Positions 1 through 7,296 are shown, numbered from the stretch's first letter. The stretch is DNA of 7,351 nt from Phenylobacterium sp. (GCA_025350885.1 JANXXA010000161.1:1-7351), one strand, 5' to 3'. The notes: generated by a model from the sequence alone, not told the origin. Program-made: numbers and translations.

Positions 1-780
1 CTGGACATGTCGCCGGACGCGCGGTTTCCGGTCCAGGGCGGCCTGATCCAGAGACGAGGCGGCACGGCGCGGCACGACGCCGTCGCCTGGGGCTATGCCC
101 GCGCCGCCGACGCGCTGGGCGTCGACATCATCCAGAACTGCGAGGTCACCGGCTTTTCGATCCGCGGCGGGCGCGTCGAAGGCGTCGAGACGACCCGGGG
201 GGCCATCGGCGCCGACCGGGTCGGCATCTGCGTGGCGGGGCACAGCGGCCAGGTCGCCGCACTCGCCGGCCTGAAGCTGCCCATCGAGAGCCACCTCTTG
301 CAGGCCTTCGTCTCCGAGCCGATCAAGCCGATGATCGACACCGTCATCATGTCCCAGTCGATCCACTGCTACATCAGCCAGTCCGACAAGGGCGAGATCG
401 TGCTGGGCGGCGATCCGGATCTCTATCCGACCTATTCGCAGCGGGGCGTCCCCATGCGGCTGGAAGAGGTCGCCAGCCAGGCGATCGCCCTGGTTCCGGC
501 CCTGTCGCGGCTGCGGATGCTGCGCAGCTGGGCGGGCACCACCGACATGAGTTTCGACGGCTCGCCGATCATCGGCGAAACCCCGGTCGAGGGTCTCTAC
601 CTGAACGGCGGCTGGTGCTACGGCGGCTTCAAGGCCACCCCCGGATCGGGCCGGCTGTTTGCCCACCACCTGGCCAAGGGCGAGGCGCACGAGATCGCCG
701 CCCCCTTCTCCCTCGACCGGTTCGCGCGTGGGGCGACCATCGATGAGACCGGCGCCGGGCCGAAGGCGCAGGACCGCTAG
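1..780 (+). CDS. soxB: Sarcosine oxidase beta subunit, C-terminal part (5' end outside window)
   Basis: This is the last 259 codons of the beta subunit of heterotetrameric sarcosine oxidase, a cytoplasmic flavoenzyme subunit of the DAO fold that oxidises sarcosine at an FMN on the alpha/beta interface. The open frame runs off the left edge; by comparison with the usual length of just over 400 residues, about 150 residues are missing, including the N-terminal FAD-binding GxGxxG. The motif GGTARHDAVAW is seen near the start; its histidine (bases 73-75) matches the residue that carries FMN covalently in characterised enzymes (about residue 173). Near the end, NGGWCYGGFKATPGSG contains the lysine (bases 631-633) that aligns with the carboxylate-binding Lys of the family (about residue 358). 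The tail LDRF...IDETGAGP is also typical. The TAG stop directly abuts the next ATG. The ATG at base 7 is internal, not the true start. Assignment is firm from motifs and the soxBDAG context. Confidence 0.97.
   Translation: MDMSPDARFPVQGGLIQRRGGTARHDAVAWGYARAADALGVDIIQNCEVTGFSIRGGRVEGVETTRGAIGADRVGICVAGHSGQVAALAGLKLPIESHLLQAFVSEPIKPMIDTVIMSQSIHCYISQSDKGEIVLGGDPDLYPTYSQRGVPMRLEEVASQAIALVPALSRLRMLRSWAGTTDMSFDGSPIIGETPVEGLYLNGGWCYGGFKATPGSGRLFAHHLAKGEAHEIAAPFSLDRFARGATIDETGAGPKAQDR
770..773 (+). promoter_or_regulatory. Ribosome binding site for soxD
   Basis: AGGA lies inside the last codons of soxB, seven bases before the soxD ATG. Since there is no intergenic space, this site must serve translation of soxD or its coupling to soxB. 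Confidence 0.6.
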
Positions 781-1053
781 ATGCTGCGGATCGCCTGCCC
801 CTATTGCGGCCGCCGGGCCCAGGCCGAGTTCGTCTTCGAGCGCGCGCTTGACGCGATCCTGCCCCTGGATGCGACACCGGCCGCCGCCGTCGAACATCTG
901 TTCGCCCGGGACAATCCCAAGGGTTGGTCGTGGGAGCTGTGGCGCCACACCGCCGGCTGCGGCGCCTGGCTCAGGCTTCATCGCCATACCGTGACCCACC
1001 AGATCGCGGCGGTGGAAACGCTCGGGGCGCCGCGTCAGGACGCGGGCGGATGA
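781..1053 (+). CDS. soxD: Sarcosine oxidase delta subunit (zinc-binding)
   Basis: This is the small delta subunit of heterotetrameric sarcosine oxidase, 90 residues, close to the family's usual 90-100. In known structures delta is a structural subunit with one zinc ion held by three cysteines and a histidine. All four ligands are visible: Cys6 and Cys9 in CPYCG, then His56 and Cys60 in WRHTAGCG. The signature RDNPKGW at residues 43-49 and the DTVT-like stretch HTVTHQI at 69-75 are also family traits. The start follows the soxB stop with no gap and has AGGA seven bases upstream. The stop TGA shares bases with the soxA start (ATGA), so the two are likely translationally coupled. The last dozen residues (TLGAPRQDAGG) are a low-complexity tail with no recognised role. 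No catalytic role is expected. Confidence 0.96.
   Translation: MLRIACPYCGRRAQAEFVFERALDAILPLDATPAAAVEHLFARDNPKGWSWELWRHTAGCGAWLRLHRHTVTHQIAAVETLGAPRQDAGG
1037..1040 (+). promoter_or_regulatory. Ribosome binding site for soxA, inside soxD
   Basis: AGGA sits nine bases before the ATG at 1050. It supports that start over the in-frame ATG at 1098, where the preceding bases (gtcgaaa) give no purine-rich site at good spacing. The start at 1050 also keeps the LIDRS segment commonly seen at SoxA N-termini. Confidence 0.5.
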
Positions 1054-3995
1054 CCGGCTCGCGGCGTCCCGTCGGTGGCCTGATCGACCGGTCGAAAATG
1101 CTGGCCTTCACCTTCGACGGCGCGCGGTACGAAGGCCATCCTGGTGACACCCTGGCCTCGGCGCTGCTGGCCAACGGCGTCAGCCTTCTGGGACGCAGTT
1201 TCAAATATCATCGGCCGCGCGGCCTTCTCGCCGCGGGCGTCGAGGAGCCAAGCGCCCTGGTCGGGGTGGGGGTCGGCGGTCGGTTTGAACCCAACACCCG
1301 GGCCACGGACCTGTTCCTCTACGACGGCCTGACCGCGCACAGCCAGAACCGCTGGCCGTCGCTGGCGCTTGACGTAGGCGCCGTGCTGGGCGCCTTTGGG
1401 CGGTTCATCCCGGCCGGGTTCTATTACAAGGCGTTCCTCGGCAAGCCGGACCTGTGGAAGATCTACGAACACTTCATCCGCCACGCCGCGGGCCTCGGGC
1501 GACCGCCGCGCGAGTCTGACCCCGACGCCTACGATCACCGGGCGGCGTTCTGCGATGTGCTGGTGGTGGGCGCCGGGCCTGCCGGCCTGGCCGCCGCGCT
1601 TTCGGCCTCGTCGACCGGCGCCAGGGTCATGCTCGTGGAGCAGGATGATCGGCTCGGCGGCGGCCTGCTGCGCGAGACCGCTCGTCTGGATGAGGCGACG
1701 CCGGATCGGTGGATCGCGCGGACCACCAGAACCGTGGCGGCGCGCGGGGTCCGCATTCTCACCCGGGCCACCGCCGTGGGGTACTGGGATGATGATCTCG
1801 TCACCGTCGCCCAGCGCCTGACCGAGCCGGGTCAATCGCCCGCCGGCGATGCGCCGGCCCAGCGGCTGTGGCGGGTGCGGGCTGAACAGGTGGTGCTGGC
1901 CACCGGCGCAATCGAGCGTCCGCTGCCGTTTGAGCACAACGACCGGCCGGGTGTGATGCTGGCCCAGGCGGTCCGCGGCTATGTCGGGCGCTTCGGGGTG
2001 CTGCCGGGCGCCCGCACAGTGATCGCCACCAGCCACGACGACGCCTATCGCACAGCCTTCGCGGTCGCCGACACCGGCGGCCAGGTCGCCGCCATCCTGG
2101 ATTCGCGCCCGGCCTGCGACCGGCCCATCGTCCGCGACGCGATGGCCCGGTTCCCGGTGTGGTTCGAAGCCCAGGTCCTGCGTGCGGAGGGCGGGGCTCA
2201 GGGCCTGCGTCGGGTCACCGCACGGGCGGGCGGCAAGACACTGAGCTTCGACTGCGATCTGCTGGCGGTCTCCGGCGGGTTTTCCCCCGTGGCCCATCTG
2301 CACATGCAGGCCGGCGGCGCGCTCGACTGGGATCCGATCAGCGGAGCCTTCCGCGCCGGCCAGGCGCGGCAACACCAGTCCAGCACCGGGTCCGCCGCGG
2401 GATTGGACGACCTTGGCGAGGTCATCCGGCACGGCTGGGCCGCCGGGGCCAATGCGGCGGCGGCGCTGACGTCTGGCGCTCCCGCCGGGTCACCGCCTGA
2501 GGTGAGCGAGCGTTACCCCGGTCCATCCCACGCGGTGGCGGCCCTGGCTGCGCCCGACGGCGTCGATCCCAAGCGGGTGTTTGTCGATTTCCAGAACGAT
2601 GTGACCCTGGCCGATGTCGATCTGGCCTGGCGCGAGGGCTACCGCTCCGTGGAGCACCTGAAGCGCTACACGACACTGGGCATGGCCACCGACCAGGGCA
2701 AGACCAGCAACATGGCTGGCCTGGCGCGACTGGCCGCCAACGAAGGCCGGTCGATCCCCGAGGTCGGGCTGACGACCTTTCGACCGCCCTACACGCCGGT
2801 GACCCTGGGCGTCCTGGCCGGACACGCCAAGGGGTTCCACGTCGCCCCGCTCCGGCGGCCCGCGCTCTATGCGACCCATGCCGCCGGCAATCCGCTCTGG
2901 CAGCCAGTCGGCTACTGGATGCGGCCACGCGCCTATCCGCGGGCCGGGGAAAACCTGCACGCCGCCGCCCTGCGCGAGGCGCGCACGGTCCGCACGGCGC
3001 TCGGCTGGGTTGATGTCTCCACGCTGGGCAAGTTCGAGGTCGCCGGGCCGGACGCCGCGGCCCTCTTGGAGCGGGTGTGCGCCACCACGGTCGCCAAGCT
3101 GGCGGTCGGGCGCGGGCGCTACACCTACATGCTGCGCGAAGACGGCATGGTGATGGATGACGGCACGGTCTGGCGGGTCGGCGCGGACCGCTATCTGCTG
3201 ACCAGCTCGACAGGCGGGGCCGACCGGATGGCCCACCACCTGGACTATGTCCGCCGAGTCCTGGCGCCACAGCTGAAGGCGGCCGTCGCCAACGTCCAGG
3301 AACACTGGGCCGGGGTCGCCGTGGCCGGTCCCGGGGCCAGGTCGTTGATCGCCGCGCTCGCGCCCGAGCTGGATATTCCCCGCCACATGTCCGCCGACCG
3401 GTCGGTGATCGGCGGCGTCGATGTCCTGATCCTGGCCGCCAGCTACTCCGGCGAGCGGGCGTTCGAGATCTATGTGCGCAACCCCGAGGCCGCGGCTGTC
3501 TGGGCCCTCGTCGCCGAGGCCGGGGTCGGCCTGGGCGGCTGCGCCTACGGACTCGAGGCGCTGGAAATCCTGCGCATCGAAAAGGGCCACGTGGTGGTCG
3601 GCGGCGAGATCGACGGCCGGACGACGCCCTACGATCTCGGCCTGCACCGGATGATGAACCCGGCCCGGGGGTTCGTCGGCGCTGCGGCTCTCCAGCGGCC
3701 GGCGCTCCAGGCGCAGGCGGGCCGCCAGCAGCTGGTCGGCCTGGAGTCCGCGCAACCGATCCCCGAGGGTTCGATGCTCGTGCGCCAGGCGCCGGGCGCT
3801 GCCGAGGGTCACGTCACGGCGGGCGGCGTGCGGGTGATCGGCGAGGGTTTCGTGGCGCTTGGGCTGCTGCGCGACGGCCATGCCCGGCTGGGCGAGCCGC
3901 TCACCGCATGGTCCCCGACCCGGGGTCGCAGCGCCGGTGTGCGGGTTGTCCAGCCCTTGTTCTATGATCCGCAAGGGGAGCGCTATCGTGACTGA
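1050..3995 (+). CDS. soxA: Sarcosine oxidase alpha subunit (FAD/NAD domain plus folate-binding GcvT-like domain)
   Basis: This is the large alpha subunit, 981 residues, matching the usual 960-1000. Residues about 17-100 form the ferredoxin-like N-terminal domain that in SoxA has lost its iron-sulfur cysteines; none are present here (the first Cys is 168). The dinucleotide-binding motif VVGAGPAG is at 172-179, the second flavin motif LATGAIERP at 283-291, and the family blocks DFQNDVT at 513-519 and GMATDQGKTSN at 544-554. From about residue 630 to the end is an aminomethyltransferase (GcvT-like) domain, with GWVDVSTLGKFEV at 652-664, SYSGERAFEIYV at 798-809 and the EKGH...GGEIDGRTTPYDLGL block at 844-865. 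Known function: it binds FAD and NAD noncovalently, completes the FMN site with SoxB, and receives the iminium intermediate on tetrahydrofolate to make 5,10-methylene-THF. It overlaps soxD by four bases and soxG by eight. The segment after GHVT (from 920) departs from the family's SPxLGRSIAL pattern. Confidence 0.97.
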   Translation: MTGSRRPVGGLIDRSKMLAFTFDGARYEGHPGDTLASALLANGVSLLGRSFKYHRPRGLLAAGVEEPSALVGVGVGGRFEPNTRATDLFLYDGLTAHSQNRWPSLALDVGAVLGAFGRFIPAGFYYKAFLGKPDLWKIYEHFIRHAAGLGRPPRESDPDAYDHRAAFCDVLVVGAGPAGLAAALSASSTGARVMLVEQDDRLGGGLLRETARLDEATPDRWIARTTRTVAARGVRILTRATAVGYWDDDLVTVAQRLTEPGQSPAGDAPAQRLWRVRAEQVVLATGAIERPLPFEHNDRPGVMLAQAVRGYVGRFGVLPGARTVIATSHDDAYRTAFAVADTGGQVAAILDSRPACDRPIVRDAMARFPVWFEAQVLRAEGGAQGLRRVTARAGGKTLSFDCDLLAVSGGFSPVAHLHMQAGGALDWDPISGAFRAGQARQHQSSTGSAAGLDDLGEVIRHGWAAGANAAAALTSGAPAGSPPEVSERYPGPSHAVAALAAPDGVDPKRVFVDFQNDVTLADVDLAWREGYRSVEHLKRYTTLGMATDQGKTSNMAGLARLAANEGRSIPEVGLTTFRPPYTPVTLGVLAGHAKGFHVAPLRRPALYATHAAGNPLWQPVGYWMRPRAYPRAGENLHAAALREARTVRTALGWVDVSTLGKFEVAGPDAAALLERVCATTVAKLAVGRGRYTYMLREDGMVMDDGTVWRVGADRYLLTSSTGGADRMAHHLDYVRRVLAPQLKAAVANVQEHWAGVAVAGPGARSLIAALAPELDIPRHMSADRSVIGGVDVLILAASYSGERAFEIYVRNPEAAAVWALVAEAGVGLGGCAYGLEALEILRIEKGHVVVGGEIDGRTTPYDLGLHRMMNPARGFVGAAALQRPALQAQAGRQQLVGLESAQPIPEGSMLVRQAPGAAEGHVTAGGVRVIGEGFVALGLLRDGHARLGEPLTAWSPTRGRSAGVRVVQPLFYDPQGERYRD
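3974..3980 (+). promoter_or_regulatory. Ribosome binding site for soxG, deciding a GTG start
   Basis: AGGGGAG lies at the end of soxA, seven bases before GTG at 3988. It is the strongest purine-rich site in the window. The in-frame ATG at 3964 lies upstream of this site and has no such sequence before it, so the GTG is the better start. Confidence 0.65.
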
Positions 3996-4509
3996 CGCTC
4001 CGAGATTTCACGCCGCGCCTCCTGAGGCGCTGCTGCGACTTGAGCTCTGGGCGGAGCCGCGAGCGGCGCGAGCGCGATTCAAGCACGCGTTCGGCGCCGA
4101 CCTTCCAGGTGCTGGACAGGCGGTTTCGGCGGGGTCTTCCCGGATCATCTGGCGCGAACCCGACACCTGGATGATCCGCGCGCCGCTAACCGAGCACAAG
4201 GACCTTGAGGCGTGCCTGGCGGAAATCGCCGGCGATGACGGCGCGGTCACCGACATTTCCGGCGCGGCAGTGCGCTGTGCGATCCGCGGCCGTGACTGGC
4301 GCATCCTGCTGACCCACGGCGGCGTGTTCGACGCCGAAGCCGCCGAGTTTCGGCCAGGCTCGGTCGCCGGCACGGTGATCGAACATATGGCTGTGCGCTT
4401 CGACGTCATCGCGAAGGATCAGGTCGATGCCTATGTCGCGCCGAGTTTCGCCCACGACCTGTTCGCCTACTGGACGTCGGTGGCGCGCGGCCTCGATGTC
4501 AGGGGATAG
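3988..4509 (+). CDS. soxG: Sarcosine oxidase gamma subunit
   Basis: This is the gamma subunit, a small GcvT-like-fold protein that packs against the folate domain of SoxA and completes the cytoplasmic complex; no catalytic residue is assigned to it. The GTG start gives 173 residues, at the short end of the family range. SoxG is poorly conserved, but the expected blocks are present: TDISGAAVR around residues 83-91, an FRPG segment around 117-120 as part of the usual D...FRPG spacing, then a His-containing strand (IEHMAVRFDVI) and DAYVAPSFAHDLFAYW near the C terminus. The start overlaps the last eight bases of soxA, so coupling is likely. An in-frame ATG at 3964 would give 181 residues. It is the last gene of the operon; the next gene converges on it 29 bases on. 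Recognition rests mostly on position plus these motifs. Confidence 0.93.
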   Translation: MTDAPRFHAAPPEALLRLELWAEPRAARARFKHAFGADLPGAGQAVSAGSSRIIWREPDTWMIRAPLTEHKDLEACLAEIAGDDGAVTDISGAAVRCAIRGRDWRILLTHGGVFDAEAAEFRPGSVAGTVIEHMAVRFDVIAKDQVDAYVAPSFAHDLFAYWTSVARGLDVRG

Positions 4510-4538
4510 GCAACCTCACGGGTTGAGAGACGCCGCGC
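4510..4538. other. Convergent intergenic junction with a short inverted repeat
   Basis: This 29-base gap separates the stops of soxG (+) and the DAO-family gene (-). It holds a perfect 5-base inverted repeat, CAACC at 4511-4515 and GGTTG at 4521-4525, around a 5-base loop. The place is right for a two-way terminator, but the stem is short, only moderately stable and lacks a T run on either strand, so termination here is only a possibility. Nothing else is seen in the gap. Confidence 0.35.
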
Positions 4539-5699
4539 CTATACCGGCGCGCTGACCGACGTCCAGCCGCGCTCGGCCCGCCAGTCCGCCGGCAGGTCGG
4601 CGAAACGCCCGATCCCCAGCTTGTCGATGTCGGCGAAGGTGCAGCGGCCTTCCAGCACCAGGTCGGCGATGGCGTGGCCGCTGGCCGGCGACAGCCCGAA
4701 CCCCACGCCGGACATCGTCGCCACCACGACATTGTCGGGCGACGTCAGGCGATCGATCACCGGGCGGCCGTCCGGCGTGGTCTCGATCACGCCGGCCCAG
4801 CTGCGGATCACCCGCAGGTGCGCGGCCTTGGGCAACAGTTCGGCCACCCGCCTGGCCAGGTTGCGCATCAGCGGCGTGGTCGGTCGGACCTTCGGACCGA
4901 TCTCGCCGACCTCGATCCACTCGTGCGGTCCGCCGCCATAGGCGAGGTTGCCGCGCAGGGTCTGGCGGCCATAGAGCCCGTTGCCGTCCACGCCGCCGAT
5001 GGGCATCAACGGCGCGGGCTCGGTGACGATCATTTCGGCGCGCGCGGCCGCCAACGGCAGATGAACTCCGACCTGTTCCAGCAGACGCCCGGTCTGCGGC
5101 CCGGCGGCCACCACCGCCACATCGCAGCCGAAGTCGCCCAGGGTCGTCTTCACCCCGGTCACTCGCCCGCCGGTCATCGCCAGTCCCGTCACCGCGGCAT
5201 GCTGGACGATGCGACCCCCGTGATCCTGCAGGGCCCAGGCATAGGCCTGGACGGTGCGCTGGGGATTGGCCTGACCGCCGAACTTCAGGTGGATGCCGCC
5301 CAGGCAGGCGTCGCTGACCAGGGGCGCCATGGCGATGGCCTGGCGGGCGTCCAGGTGCTCAGCGGCATAGCCCAGCTCGTTGAACATCGCGGCCATGTAG
5401 TGGTAGTGCGTCAGCTGGGCTTGCGTCAGGGCGACGATCACCCGTTCGCGACGATACTCCGTCGGATAGCCCAGCAGCTCATCCATCTGCGGCCAGAGGC
5501 GCTGCTCCTCGGCGAACAGCGGGCTGTGATAGTGCGAGGCGCCGCCGCCGTTGCGGCCCGAAGCCTCCCAGCCGACGATCCCCTTGTCGATGACCAGCAC
5601 GTCGCAGCCGGCCCGCGCCAGATGCCAGCCGGCGCTGAGGCCCGTGACCCCGCCGCCGATGATCACCACCGAGGCGCCCTTGGAGGAAAAAGAACTCAT
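4539..5699 (-). CDS. FAD-dependent amine/amino acid dehydrogenase, DAO family (beta subunit of an opine oxidase / HcnC-like complex)
   Basis: A 386-residue DAO-fold flavoprotein, normal in length for the catalytic subunit of opine oxidase, HCN synthase (HcnC), dye-linked proline dehydrogenase and D-hydroxyproline dehydrogenase complexes. The FAD-binding motif VVIIGGGVTG is at residues 11-20 with the acidic ribose-binding residue in VLVIDKG at 34-40. Other seen blocks are GRNGG at 48-52, VVAAGPQTG at 196-204, RSWAGVIETTPDGRPVI at 299-315, and the C-terminal flavin loop MSGVGFGLSPASG at 329-341. It resembles SoxB but has Asn-Pro-Gln (145-147) where SoxB has Arg-His-Asp, so covalent FMN is not expected. 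It starts 10 bases after the alpha-subunit stop, which points to one transcript and one complex. No good Shine-Dalgarno is seen before the ATG, so coupling is likely. The role is oxidation of the C-N bond of an amino acid or secondary amine; the substrate cannot be read from sequence. Confidence 0.92.
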   Translation of the reverse strand: MSSFSSKGASVVIIGGGVTGLSAGWHLARAGCDVLVIDKGIVGWEASGRNGGGASHYHSPLFAEEQRLWPQMDELLGYPTEYRRERVIVALTQAQLTHYHYMAAMFNELGYAAEHLDARQAIAMAPLVSDACLGGIHLKFGGQANPQRTVQAYAWALQDHGGRIVQHAAVTGLAMTGGRVTGVKTTLGDFGCDVAVVAAGPQTGRLLEQVGVHLPLAAARAEMIVTEPAPLMPIGGVDGNGLYGRQTLRGNLAYGGGPHEWIEVGEIGPKVRPTTPLMRNLARRVAELLPKAAHLRVIRSWAGVIETTPDGRPVIDRLTSPDNVVVATMSGVGFGLSPASGHAIADLVLEGRCTFADIDKLGIGRFADLPADWRAERGWTSVSAPV

Positions 5700-5709
5700 C
5701 GGCGGCGCG

Positions 5710-7296
5710 TCACAGGTGCATGTCGCCGCCCAGGACCGCGATATGCATGGCCTCGCGATCCGAGCCGATGTCCTGGTACGGAACCCATTGGCTGGGAATG
5801 CCGAACCAGACGTCCCAGCCCTCGCCCATCGCCGCGCCTTCGTCCCAGTCGGCCAACACCTTCAGCGGCAGCGGCCGCACCGGCGCCCGGAAACCGGCCA
5901 GCGGGATCGCGTCGGCTGGCGATTGAGTGGCCAGCGCCAGGATGAGCGCCACCTGTTCACGGCAGCGTCGCGCCTGGCACGCGCCCATGCAGGCCCGCGT
6001 CAGGCGTTTGATCTGGTCCTGGTTGACCGGCCCGTCGGCGTTCAGGCTGTGAAGGTCGCGCGCGACCATCCGCTGCGACCGGTCGAGATAGCGCGGCGGT
6101 TGGACGCCGAGCAGGTCACCGCGCGTGACCGCCTCGCACTGACAGACGATCACCTCGTCGTCGGAGACGCCGATCAACGCCCGCATCCAGTCCAGCTGGT
6201 ATCCGAGGCTGGCGCGCGCCGGAGCGTCCGCCAGCCGCGCCGCCGCCTGGCCCAGCGCGGTCCGCGCCGCCGCCACGCCCTGCGCGGTCGCGCGCGCGAC
6301 GCCGTCAGCTCCGGTTCCCGCCAGCCCCGCACAGTCGCCGGCGACGTAGATGTCCGGCAGCGAGGTGGTCACGCCGTCCGGCGAGACCGGGGCATGGCCG
6401 CCCCGGGCGCTGTCCAGGCTCAGGGCCCCACCCAGAACGTTCAACAGTTCCACCGCCGGCGCCAGACCCACCGCCAGACAGACGGTGTCGCAATCGATCG
6501 ACCGGACGGCTCCGTTCGCCGGGCCGACATCGACCCGCTGCACCCCGTCGAGGCCGCCGTGGGCGCGATGGATCACTTGGCCGATGAGAATCTCGACCCC
6601 GCGCGCGCGCAGATCCGCCGCGGCCGCCGCACGGCCCTGCAAAGCCTCGCGAACCTCGACGATGGCGGCGACCTCAAGGCCCCGGTCCAGGGCGAGCCGC
6701 GCGGTCTCCAGGCCCAGATCGTCCGACCCCAGCACCACGATCCGGCGACCCGAAAATGCATCATACCGCCCCAGCAACGCGGCCAGGCCATTGGCCCCCA
6801 TCACCCCAGGCTGATCCCAGCCGGCGAAGGACAGGGCGACGTCCCGGGCGCCGGTGGCCAGGATCAGCTTGCGAAAGCCGACCATCCAGGCGCGGTCCTC
6901 GTCGGCCAGCCCGACCACGGGTCCGGGCAGCGTCCCCAGCCCCGGCCCGTTGACAAACGCGCCCCAGGCGCAGGTTCCGAGCGCCACCTCGACGCCCATC
7001 TCCATGGCGATCTCCAGATCGGGACTGGCTGCCAGCAGCTGTTCGATCATCCGCCCCTGCCGCTGCACGGCCGGCGTCATGCGACCGCCGAAATAGAGCG
7101 GCGTATCCAGGCCCATCAGGCTGGCGGAAACCGGGTTCTCGTCCACCAGCAGCACCTGGGCTCCCAGCTTCGCCGCTTCGATAGCCGCCGCGATTCCGGC
7201 CGGCCCCGCGCCGATCACCAGGACGTCCACCGTGCGGTCCGGACGTGGCAGTTTTCCGTTCAGCGCATGGGGGTCCCAGACGGAAACGCCCGCCAT
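5710..7296 (-). CDS. FAD/NAD(P)-binding oxidoreductase with BFD-like [2Fe-2S] domain (alpha subunit of an opine oxidase / HcnB-like complex)
   Basis: A 528-residue electron-transfer subunit. Residues 23-53 hold the FAD Rossmann motif VLVIGAGPAG (25-34) with VDEN at 51-54. ILATGARD (145-152) and DIYVAGDCAG (315-324) are the other flavin-contacting blocks of the two-dinucleotide-binding fold. The C-terminal third carries a BFD-like [2Fe-2S] domain with ligands Cys385 and Cys387 (VCQC) and Cys440 and Cys445 (MGACQARRC); an extra Cys436 is not a usual ligand. This layout is that of HcnB, OoxA and the alpha subunit of dye-linked proline and D-hydroxyproline dehydrogenases, which pair with a DAO-fold subunit such as the gene just downstream. 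The protein is longer than the usual 460-500 because about 45 residues follow the normal end. The ATG at 7296 overlaps the upstream stop (TGATG); a GTG at 7299 is an alternative. A small third [2Fe-2S] subunit is commonly part of such complexes but is not found beside it here. The substrate is unknown. Confidence 0.93.
   Translation of the reverse strand: MAGVSVWDPHALNGKLPRPDRTVDVLVIGAGPAGIAAAIEAAKLGAQVLLVDENPVSASLMGLDTPLYFGGRMTPAVQRQGRMIEQLLAASPDLEIAMEMGVEVALGTCAWGAFVNGPGLGTLPGPVVGLADEDRAWMVGFRKLILATGARDVALSFAGWDQPGVMGANGLAALLGRYDAFSGRRIVVLGSDDLGLETARLALDRGLEVAAIVEVREALQGRAAAAADLRARGVEILIGQVIHRAHGGLDGVQRVDVGPANGAVRSIDCDTVCLAVGLAPAVELLNVLGGALSLDSARGGHAPVSPDGVTTSLPDIYVAGDCAGLAGTGADGVARATAQGVAAARTALGQAAARLADAPARASLGYQLDWMRALIGVSDDEVIVCQCEAVTRGDLLGVQPPRYLDRSQRMVARDLHSLNADGPVNQDQIKRLTRACMGACQARRCREQVALILALATQSPADAIPLAGFRAPVRPLPLKVLADWDEGAAMGEGWDVWFGIPSQWVPYQDIGSDREAMHIAVLGGDMHL

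Noticed and set aside
924..1049. An upstream extension of soxA beginning at 924
   Set aside because: The extra 42 residues overlap soxD in another frame and are Arg/Gly-rich. The ATG at 1050 has a ribosome binding site and the usual SoxA N-terminus.
1035..2432. Long open frame (465 codons) on the - strand opposite soxA
   Set aside because: It is antisense to clear soxA coding sequence, has no recognisable domain, and has the Arg/Gly/Ala/Pro/His-rich composition expected of shadow frames in high-GC DNA.
2490..3974. Long open frame (494 codons) on the - strand opposite the second half of soxA
   Set aside because: Same reason: antisense to the folate domain of soxA, low-information composition, no motif.
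4511..4525. CAACC/GGTTG hairpin as a proven bidirectional terminator
   Set aside because: The stem is only five base pairs and no T run follows on either strand, so it is noted as a feature of the junction rather than called a terminator.
5697..5720. Dedicated ribosome binding site for the DAO-family beta subunit
   Set aside because: The ten bases between the alpha stop and the beta ATG are GC-rich (read on the - strand as CGCGCCGCCG) with no purine-rich match, so none is called.
4674..5945. 423-codon + strand frame opposite the DAO-family gene and the end of alpha
   Set aside because: It crosses two well-supported - strand genes and their junction, and its translation is rich in His, Gln, Arg and Gly with no family motif.
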